Of a DNA stretch of 16,684 nucleotides, positions 1-5,597 are shown in pieces. The DNA lies in assembly GCA_034433995.1 (NCBI GenBank), contig DAOTZU010000274.1:1-16684 (forward strand). Direction: 5' to 3'. A model generated the notes under the pieces. That model did no database searches. It was given only the letters and a program-made list of their open reading frames with translations, and was not told the origin of the DNA. Each line of letters starts with the position of its first letter. Positions within the stretch are counted from its first letter, which is position 1. This stretch comes from DAOTZU01 sp034433995. GTDB taxonomy: Bacteria; Chloroflexota; Anaerolineae; UBA1429. The position numbers were made by a program, and so were the translations under genes.

Positions 1-60
1 GCCCCGTCGGTTAGAAACCGACGTCTGGGGATGGTAAGCCCGCGTCGCGGGCTTGACACC
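1..60. repeat. Two adjacent perfect hairpins at the left edge
   Basis: Positions 5-23 form an 8-bp perfect inverted repeat (CGTCGGTT / AACCGACG, loop AGA). Positions 36-54 form a 9-bp perfect inverted repeat (AAGCCCGCG / CGCGGGCTT, one-base loop). Neither is followed by a T run, so they are poor intrinsic terminators. Two unrelated palindromes side by side in intergenic DNA resemble REP-like or mobile palindromic repeats. They could equally be the 3' end of a gene unit outside the window. Confidence 0.55.
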
Positions 61-77
61 CTCCCACACGCTAGCGG

Positions 78-106
78 TTGCGCGTTGATGGGGCTTGTGC
101 TATAAT
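78..106 (+). promoter_or_regulatory. Sigma70-type promoter of the permease gene
   Basis: TTGCGC (78-83) is separated by 17 bp from a perfect TATAAT (101-106), with an extended -10 TG at 98-99. Transcription would start near 112-114, giving a leader of about 240 nt before the GTG start at 350. Confidence 0.75.
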
Positions 107-222
107 CGCGCCGATCATCGGGGGCAAGCTATGGGGCAGCGTCGCAGAACCGTCCTTGTCGGCGTTGAGAACAGACCCCGCCCAGCGACCGGTCCGTCCT
201 GGGCCCGATGTGCTTTTCCTTT

Positions 223-247
223 GGGACTCGTGCCGAGTCCCTTTTTT
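223..247 (+). terminator. Intrinsic terminator inside the permease leader
   Basis: A perfect 8-bp stem (GGGACTCG 223-230, CGAGTCCC 234-241) with the 3-nt loop TGC is followed at once by six T residues (242-247). This is a textbook Rho-independent terminator on the plus strand. It lies about 110 bp downstream of the predicted transcription start and about 100 bp before the permease start codon. Confidence 0.8.
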
Positions 248-255
248 ATGTTCCG

Positions 256-300
256 GCTACGCCGTCCCGGCCCTTCCCCTGGGCCAGGACGAGACGTAGC
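256..300 (+). promoter_or_regulatory. Long hairpin between leader terminator and permease RBS
   Basis: Three stacked perfect stems can form: 256-261 with 295-300 (GCTACG/CGTAGC), 263-267 with 287-291 (CGTCC/GGACG) and 269-273 with 281-285 (GGCCC/GGGCC). The loop is TTCCCCT and there are small bulges. No T run follows directly. It may be part of the leader's regulatory fold or a 5' stabilising structure. Bases 264-268 (GTCCC) are also complementary to part of the terminator's left arm. Confidence 0.6.
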
Positions 301-349
301 GCAATGATCAACAGGTCTGCTCTTATTCTTTTTTGAAAGGAGAATCGCC

Positions 350-1774
350 GTGTCTAGCACCTCGTCTCGCACCGCTGCCCCGTTGGGCTACTTGCCTCAA
401 GATTGGCCCCCCTTCCCGGCGCTGGTTACCTTGGGTTTGCAGCACGTGCTCACCATGTTTCCGGCCACGGTGCTGGTGGCCATCCTGACCGGCTTTGACG
501 TGGGCGTGACCCTCTTTGCCAGCGGCCTGGCCACCATCGTCGCCCTCCTGGGCTCGGGGATGCGCATTCCCCTGTATTACGGCTCTAGCTTTAGCTACAT
601 CGCCGCCGTGGCGGCCATCGTGGGCGCCGAAGGCGGCGGCGTGCGGGTGGCCCAAGGGGGCATCGTGGCCACCGCTGCGGTCTCTATCCTGGCCGGATTA
701 CTGATCAAATGGGTGGGCAAGAATACCTTGGACAAGATCCTGCCCCCCATCGTCACCGGCTCGGTGGCCATCGTCATCGGCATCTCCCTGGCCAAGGCCG
801 CCCTGGATATGGCCTCGGCCCATTGGGGCGTCGCCCTGTTCACCCTGCTCATGACGGTGCTCTTCTCAGTCTATCTGCGCGGGAAGGGGATCGTCTCCAT
901 GATCCCCGTGCTTTTGGGCGCCCTCTGTGGCTATGTGCTGGCCAAGATCATCGAGGCGGGGCAGTTGGTCGCCACCATGGGCCCCGCGTGGTCTGGCCTC
1001 TCCTTCGGCGATCAACTCTCGGTGGTGTTCAGCAACTTGTTCACCGCCGTGCGCGATGCCCGCTGGGTGCGGGTGCCGGCCTTTTCCACGCCGATCTTTA
1101 AATGGTCGGCGGTGCTGGCCATCGCCCCCATCGCCATCGCCACCATCCCCGAATCCACCGCCCATCTTTATCAGATCAGCCTCTACGTGGATCGGCTGGC
1201 CGAGGAGCTGGGGCGCAAGCCGCTGCAGATCAAGAACCTCATCGGTTTGAACTTGATCCTCGACGGCATCGGTGACGCGATCAACGGCTTCTTGGGTGGC
1301 TGCGCGGGCACGAACTATGGCGAGAACAACTCTCTCATGGCCATCACCCGCAACTATTCCTGCCCCTCTTTGATCGCCGCCGGCGTCATCGCCATGCTCC
1401 TGGGCTTTATTGGCAAGCTGGCCGCGGTGGTGGAGACCCTGCCCACGGCCGTCACAGGAGGGTTGGCGATCTTTCTCTTTGGCGTCATCGGCCTGCAGGG
1501 CGTGGCGCTGATCCAATCGGAGAAGGTGGACCTGTTCGATCCGCGCCAACTGGCCATCGGCGCCGTCATCTTGGTGATCGGTATCGGCGGCTCGGTCTTC
1601 CCCGATGGCTTGCCCATTATCCTGCCGTTCCTCAAGGCCGTGTTTCCCAAGGGATTGCCGGCCATCGCCTCCTCGGCCGTGGCGGGCATCTTGCTGAACA
1701 TTATCTTTATCCTTTTCCCCGTCAAAGAGAAAAAGCAATCCGAGCTTCTTGACAGCGTCTTCCGGATGTGCTAA
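350..1774 (+). CDS. NCS2-family nucleobase (uracil/xanthine) permease
   Basis: This 474-residue polytopic inner-membrane transporter belongs to the NCS2 (nucleobase:cation symporter-2, UraA/PyrP/XanQ) family, which imports uracil or xanthine-type bases with protons. The N-terminal signature QHVLTMFPATVLV (31-43), YYGSSFSYIA (76-85) and PPIVTGSVAIVIG (132-144) are visible. So are the two family substrate-site glutamates: E268 in TIPESTAHLYQ and E325 in GTNYGENNSLMAITR. The hydrophobic pattern fits 12-14 helices, and 474 residues is within family range. The GTG start is chosen for the GAAAGGAG ribosome site 7 nt upstream and the family-typical short cytosolic N terminus. Upstream lie a strong promoter and a leader terminator, pointing to attenuation, possibly by base supply. 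Uracil versus xanthine specificity cannot be decided from sequence alone. Confidence 0.93.
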   Translation: MSSTSSRTAAPLGYLPQDWPPFPALVTLGLQHVLTMFPATVLVAILTGFDVGVTLFASGLATIVALLGSGMRIPLYYGSSFSYIAAVAAIVGAEGGGVRVAQGGIVATAAVSILAGLLIKWVGKNTLDKILPPIVTGSVAIVIGISLAKAALDMASAHWGVALFTLLMTVLFSVYLRGKGIVSMIPVLLGALCGYVLAKIIEAGQLVATMGPAWSGLSFGDQLSVVFSNLFTAVRDARWVRVPAFSTPIFKWSAVLAIAPIAIATIPESTAHLYQISLYVDRLAEELGRKPLQIKNLIGLNLILDGIGDAINGFLGGCAGTNYGENNSLMAITRNYSCPSLIAAGVIAMLLGFIGKLAAVVETLPTAVTGGLAIFLFGVIGLQGVALIQSEKVDLFDPRQLAIGAVILVIGIGGSVFPDGLPIILPFLKAVFPKGLPAIASSAVAGILLNIIFILFPVKEKKQSELLDSVFRMC

Positions 1775-1777
1775 CCT
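1749..1777 (+). promoter_or_regulatory. Promoter at the 3' end of the permease gene
   Basis: A perfect TTGACA (1749-1754) lies 17 bp upstream of TAACCT (1772-1777), with an extended -10 TG at 1769-1770. The -35 is inside the permease coding region and the -10 covers its TAA stop. It points at the HypE-like gene starting at 1837. The weak -10 (3 of 6 bases) is offset by the consensus -35 and the TGn element. Confidence 0.55.
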
Positions 1778-1784
1778 ACGGGCA

Positions 1785-1809
1785 GCGCCGCAGGCAAGGT
1801 CTGCGGCGC
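1785..1809. other. Nine-bp perfect hairpin between permease and HypE-like gene
   Basis: GCGCCGCAG (1785-1793) and CTGCGGCGC (1801-1809) form a perfect stem with a 7-nt loop. There is no T tract, so it is not a standard intrinsic terminator. It lies at the predicted 5' end of the transcript from the 1749-1777 promoter, and could act in transcript processing or stability, or partly terminate the permease mRNA. Confidence 0.5.
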
Positions 1810-1836
1810 GCCCGCGTTTAGGAGGCTGTTCGCTCC

Positions 1837-2856
1837 ATGACCCAAAAGGGCGTGTTTCCCACCGGCAAATTACCTCTGGATTTCCTGGCCCAGCTCCTGG
1901 CCGCCTACACCCAAACGGACCCGCGCTTGATCGCCGGCCCCCGGGTGGGCGAAGATGTGGCCGTGATCGACATGGGCGATCGCTACATGGTGGTCAAGAC
2001 GGATCCCATCACCTTCGCCACCGACCAGATCGGCTGGTACGCCGTCCACGTCAACGCCAACGACATTGCCACCAGCGGGGCACAACCCTTGTGGATGCTG
2101 GCCACCCTCCTTTTGCCCGAACACAGCACCACGCCCGATTTGGTGCGGGCCATCTTTGCCCAACTCCACGAGGCTTGCGCCCAGTTGCAGATCAAGCTGG
2201 TGGGCGGCCACACCGAGGTGACCTGGGGCTTGGAGCGGCCCATCGTGGTGGGGGTGATGATCGGCGAGGTCTCTTGCGAGGGCTTGCTCACCACCTCCGG
2301 TGCCCAGGTGGGCGACAAGATCGTGCTCGTCAAGGGGATTCCCATCGAGGCCACGGCCCTCATCGCCCGCGAGCGCGCGGCAGACCTGCGTCAACGCGGC
2401 TACGACGAGGCTTTCATCGCCAAGGCTCAGGGGTATCTGTACGATCCGGGGATCAGCGTGGTGGCGGCGGCACGGCTGGCCGCGAGACATCCCGGCGTGC
2501 ACGCCATGCACGACCCCACCGAGGGCGGCCTGGCCACCGGGCTGCACGAGCTGGCCTTTGCCGCCGGGACGGGGCTGCGCCTGGACGCCGACCGGGTGAT
2601 GGTCTGGCCCGAGGCGGAGCGCCTCTGCGCGGAGTATGGGTTGGATCCGCTGGGCGCCATCGCCTCCGGCGCCCTCATCGTGGCCGTGGCCCCCCAGCAG
2701 GCTGAGGGATTGGTGCAGGCCTATGCCCGGGCGGGCATCCCCTGCAGCATCATCGGCGAGTTGCTTCCGCCCGGCGCGGGGATCTGGCTGGAGCGCCAAG
2801 GGCGCACGGCTCCCTTGCCGCGCTATGATACCGACGAGATCTCGCGCATCTTTTAG
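1837..2856 (+). CDS. HypE/PurM-superfamily (AIR synthase-related) ATP-binding protein
   Basis: This 339-residue protein has the two-domain AIR-synthase layout shared by PurM, ThiL, SelD and HypE, which bind ATP and phosphorylate or dehydrate small groups. Visible features are the N-terminal ATP-site segment GEDVAVIDMG (38-47), KTDPITF (54-60), the helix VNANDIATSGAQP (72-84), GGHTEVT (123-129) and the second-domain motif MHDPTEGG (224-231). The closest family is the HypE-like COG0309 group. True HypE ends in a PRIC-type tail whose cysteine carries the thiocarbamate and then cyanide. This protein ends in EISRIF with no terminal cysteine, and no hyp or hydrogenase genes are nearby, so hydrogenase maturation is unlikely. 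The start follows TAGGAGG by about 11 nt. It overlaps the convergent gene at the stop codons. The substrate is unknown. Confidence 0.85.
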   Translation: MTQKGVFPTGKLPLDFLAQLLAAYTQTDPRLIAGPRVGEDVAVIDMGDRYMVVKTDPITFATDQIGWYAVHVNANDIATSGAQPLWMLATLLLPEHSTTPDLVRAIFAQLHEACAQLQIKLVGGHTEVTWGLERPIVVGVMIGEVSCEGLLTTSGAQVGDKIVLVKGIPIEATALIARERAADLRQRGYDEAFIAKAQGYLYDPGISVVAAARLAARHPGVHAMHDPTEGGLATGLHELAFAAGTGLRLDADRVMVWPEAERLCAEYGLDPLGAIASGALIVAVAPQQAEGLVQAYARAGIPCSIIGELLPPGAGIWLERQGRTAPLPRYDTDEISRIF

Positions 2857-5483
2857 GCGCCTTGGGCGATCTTGGCCAGATGCCGCGCCAAGGCCTGCTC
2901 TTCCTCCAGGGTGCTGATCTGCCCATCCAGCAGGGCGTCGCGCACCCGCTCCAAGATTGCCCCGTACACCGCCCCCGGCGGCAGGCCCAACTCTTTCAAG
3001 TAGTGGCCGTCGATGCGAGGGGCCACGGCGGCCAGGCGCTCCTCGTAAAGGTCCAGGCGTTGGCGCACGATCTCTAGGTCCGTCAGCACCGAAAGGACGA
3101 AACGGGCCTCGCGAGAGAAGGGGCTGAGTAAGCGGTAAATGGTGCTGGGCAGCATGGCTTTGGCCTTGAGTTCGTTCAACGATTCCCGCAGCCGCACCAC
3201 CTCGTGCAAGAAATGGGTGTCGTGCTTGGAGATGCGCAGCCGCGTGGCAAAGGCGTTCAGCTCGGCAGGGGTCATGGGGCTGGTGAGGATGGCCAGGTAG
3301 CACAGGCACAGGGTGGGCGCGTCGGGCGATTCTTCCTCCTCCACATCGGTGACCGAGGGGCGTCGCTCGGCCCGTTTGGCCGCCGGCCAGGCGCCGAACC
3401 GCTCCCGCAGCCGGGCAAAGAGTTGCGCCGTGTCGCGCCCAAAGTGCAGGTGCGGGTCAATGCGGGCCAGCACCCCCATGCGGGCCAGGCGGTCCAGCCC
3501 CTTCTCCGGCTCGGCCTCGGCCAGAAGAAGGTAGAGCTCGTGGCGCAACCTTTCGCCGGTAACGTGGTCGAGGAGGTCCAGGGCGTCATCGATCAGCTCG
3601 GCGGTGCGCTCCTCGATGGTGAACCCCAGGCGCTGCTCAAAGCGCACAGCGCGCAGGATGCGGGTGGGGTCTTCGACAAAGCTGAGGTTGTGCAACACGC
3701 GGATGCGCTTCTCGTTGAGGTCGCGCTCGCCGCCGTAATAGTCCAGCAGCTCGCCGTAGCGCTGGCGATCCAGGCAGATGGCCATGGTGTTGATGGTGAA
3801 ATCTCGCCGGTACAGGTCCTGCTTGATGGAGCTGCGCTCCACCTGGGGCAAGACCGTGGGGCGCTCGTAGAATTCGGTGCGCGCGGTGACGAAATCCAGC
3901 GAGGGCGGGGTGCCCTCCTCACGGGGGCCCTCCAGGATGAGCTTGGCGGTGCCAAAGCGGGCGTGGCTGCGCACGCGCCCGCCGATCTGTTCGGCCAGCT
4001 TGTGGGCCAGGGCGATGGCGTCGCCCTCTACCACGAGGTCGAGATCGAGGGTGGGCGCGCCCAAGAGCAGGTCGCGCACGAACCCGCCCACGATATAGAG
4101 GGAATAGCCTAGGTCGTTGGCCACATCCCGGGCCCGCAGGAGCAAGGCCTGCAAGGGTTGTGGCAGGGCGTGGTGCATCAAGCGGCCGATCTCTTGCGCC
4201 CGCGAAGGGTAGCGGGGGGGCGTCCACAGTTTGATCAGATCGGTACGGGTGACGATGCCCACGAACCGCCCTCCATCCACCACCGGCACCTGCCCCAAGT
4301 CCTGCTCGATCATCACCCGTTGCACTTCGGCCACGGTGTCCTCCGGCCGCACAGAGACGGGGCCTGTGTGCAGGAAACTGCGCACCGGCATATCGCCCAG
4401 GCGGTGATGCAGGGCGCGGTCAATATCGCGCCGGGTGAGGATGCCCACCAGGCGCTCGCCATCCACCACGGGGAACCCCTCATGGCCGTAACGCTGCATC
4501 AGTTGCGCCGCCTCGCGGACGGACATATTGATATCCAAGGTGTGCACGTTCACCGACATGATCTCGCGCACCAGCACCGGTGGCTTGGTCAGTTGTTCCA
4601 GCCCCTGAAGCAGGCGGTTGACGGCCTCATCCAGCGAGATCCCTTCCACCAGGGCCGCGGCGGCCTTGCTGTGCCCGCCGCCCCCGAAATCGCGCAAAAG
4701 GGTGGCCACGTCAATGGCATCGGTGGTGCTGCGGGCGATGATCTGGATCGAGCCCTCAAACTGGGCCAGGAGCAGACAAGCGTCGGGCTCATAGATATCC
4801 ATCAGTTGATGGATCAAGGTTGAAAGCTCGTCCACATAGCGCTCCAGCACCACCGCGGCGACGCAGATGCTGCGCCCCTGGATGGTATAGATCTTGCTGG
4901 CGCTCATCAGCTGGGCCAGGGCCTCCCGTTGGCCGTTGGCCAGCGGGCGGTTGAGGAAGGCGTTGAGGATGTTCAGGTCGGCCCCTTGCTGCAGGAGCCA
5001 GGCGGCGGCCTGAGCATCCCTGGGGGTGGTGGTGAGGTACGAGAGGGAGCCGGTGTCCTCATAGATTCCCATCAGGAGCAGGCTGGCGCCCACCCGAGTC
5101 AGGGAGAGGGCGCGCTCTCGGAGTTTTTCCACCAAAAGCGTCGTGGTGGCCCCCACGGTGGCCCCCTCAAAGGTGGCCCCCTGGGGCAAAGGCTCGGCGG
5201 GCTGATGGTGGTCAATGATCTGGACCTGGGTGTGGGCATCCATGCCCCGCAAAGGGGCGATGGCCTGGGTATCCACCAGCAGGATATGGGTGATCCGCCG
5301 GCGCGGCAGCTCGCGGCGTTCGATAAAGGGCAGCTCCTCTTTGTAGAGGGCCAAAAAATCGCGCAGGTTGCGGTTCAGCTTGCCGGGCAAGACGGCTTGA
5401 TAATCGGGATAGAGGAGGGCAGCCGCATAGAGGGCAGCAAGGGCGTCCATATCGGCGCGTTCGTGGCTGGTGATGATCTTCAT
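2853..5483 (-). CDS. DHH/DHHA1 - CBS pair - tRNA nucleotidyltransferase/poly(A) polymerase fusion
   Basis: This 876-residue multidomain protein has, in order, a DHH phosphoesterase domain, DHHA1, a CBS pair and a class II nucleotidyltransferase. The DHH part shows HERADMD at 7-13, D71, DHH at 91-93 and YEDTGS at 141-146. DHHA1 carries FGGGGHSKAAAA at 266-277. The CBS repeats lie at about 303-360 and 365-420. The transferase has YIVGGFVRDLLLG at 463-475, the catalytic D480-x-D482, RRDFTINTMA at 559-568 and EDPTRILRAVRF at 604-615, followed by a helical RNA-binding tail. The same architecture occurs in A-adding enzymes of lineages that split CCA addition between two proteins, so tRNA 3'-end A addition or RNA polyadenylation in the cytoplasm is likely. 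The DHH half may hydrolyse oligoribonucleotides, and the CBS pair may sense adenylates. All catalytic residues I looked for are present. The start at 5483 follows an AGAGGG site and its own promoter (5514-5542). Confidence 0.93.
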   Translation of the reverse strand: MKIITSHERADMDALAALYAAALLYPDYQAVLPGKLNRNLRDFLALYKEELPFIERRELPRRRITHILLVDTQAIAPLRGMDAHTQVQIIDHHQPAEPLPQGATFEGATVGATTTLLVEKLRERALSLTRVGASLLLMGIYEDTGSLSYLTTTPRDAQAAAWLLQQGADLNILNAFLNRPLANGQREALAQLMSASKIYTIQGRSICVAAVVLERYVDELSTLIHQLMDIYEPDACLLLAQFEGSIQIIARSTTDAIDVATLLRDFGGGGHSKAAAALVEGISLDEAVNRLLQGLEQLTKPPVLVREIMSVNVHTLDINMSVREAAQLMQRYGHEGFPVVDGERLVGILTRRDIDRALHHRLGDMPVRSFLHTGPVSVRPEDTVAEVQRVMIEQDLGQVPVVDGGRFVGIVTRTDLIKLWTPPRYPSRAQEIGRLMHHALPQPLQALLLRARDVANDLGYSLYIVGGFVRDLLLGAPTLDLDLVVEGDAIALAHKLAEQIGGRVRSHARFGTAKLILEGPREEGTPPSLDFVTARTEFYERPTVLPQVERSSIKQDLYRRDFTINTMAICLDRQRYGELLDYYGGERDLNEKRIRVLHNLSFVEDPTRILRAVRFEQRLGFTIEERTAELIDDALDLLDHVTGERLRHELYLLLAEAEPEKGLDRLARMGVLARIDPHLHFGRDTAQLFARLRERFGAWPAAKRAERRPSVTDVEEEESPDAPTLCLCYLAILTSPMTPAELNAFATRLRISKHDTHFLHEVVRLRESLNELKAKAMLPSTIYRLLSPFSREARFVLSVLTDLEIVRQRLDLYEERLAAVAPRIDGHYLKELGLPPGAVYGAILERVRDALLDGQISTLEEEQALARHLAKIAQGA

Positions 5484-5513
5484 CGCTTCCCTCTCGCGGT
5501 AGGTGCTGGGCCC

Positions 5514-5542
5514 ATTATAGCGCCCTGTGGGGCGATTGACAA
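5514..5542 (-). promoter_or_regulatory. Minus-strand promoter of the DHH-CBS-nucleotidyltransferase gene
   Basis: Read on the minus strand, TTGTCA (plus 5537-5542) is 17 bp from a perfect TATAAT (plus 5514-5519). The spacer contains the inverted repeat CGCCC-TGTG-GGGCG (5521-5534), a possible operator. The -35 overlaps that of the plus-strand promoter by five of six bases. Confidence 0.75.
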
Positions 5543-5564
5543 GCCCCTATCCCCCCTCTATAAT
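5536..5564 (+). promoter_or_regulatory. Plus-strand promoter of the glycosidase operon
   Basis: A consensus TTGACA (5536-5541), 17-bp spacer and consensus TATAAT (5559-5564) precede the gene at 5598 by about 33 bp. Downstream, CCCAT-G-ATGGG (5576-5586) is a short inverted repeat running into the G-rich ribosome-binding site (5584-5591), and could mask it in the mRNA. No other promoter in the window matches the consensus so fully. Confidence 0.85.
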
Positions 5565-5597
5565 CCCGCCATAGACCCATGATGGGGGGAGAACCGC

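Larger units (their letters stand above)
107..349 (+). promoter_or_regulatory. Structured 5' leader of the NCS2 permease (candidate attenuator)
   Basis: The leader runs from the promoter at 78-106 to a GTG start preceded by GAAAGGAG at 335-342. It contains a complete intrinsic terminator (223-247) and a second long hairpin (256-300), both before the coding region. A terminator between a strong promoter and its gene suggests transcription attenuation. The bases upstream of the terminator (about 107-222) would be the sensing part. I did not recognise a purine riboswitch core, a PyrR-binding loop or a T-box. A GTCC-containing segment at 191-200 could pair weakly with the left arm of the terminator. 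An alternative reading is a short terminated RNA of about 135 nt plus a separate unseen permease promoter. Confidence 0.55.

Noticed and set aside
107..222. Purine riboswitch, PyrR-binding loop or T-box in the leader
   Set aside because: The conserved core bases of these classes were looked for by eye and not found. A covariance search would be decisive.
131..307. Leader peptide in the permease leader
   Set aside because: An ATG at 131 opens a frame through the terminator, but it lacks a ribosome site and any run of regulatory codons.
866..1738. Long minus-strand open frame opposite the permease gene
   Set aside because: His/Gly/Asp/Gln-rich translation with no family motifs. It is the antisense shadow of a clearly recognised NCS2 gene in GC-rich DNA.
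1870..3309. 479-codon minus-strand open frame spanning two genes
   Set aside because: It lies opposite the HypE-like gene and overlaps the nucleotidyltransferase gene in another frame. Its composition is low-complexity and no domain was recognised.
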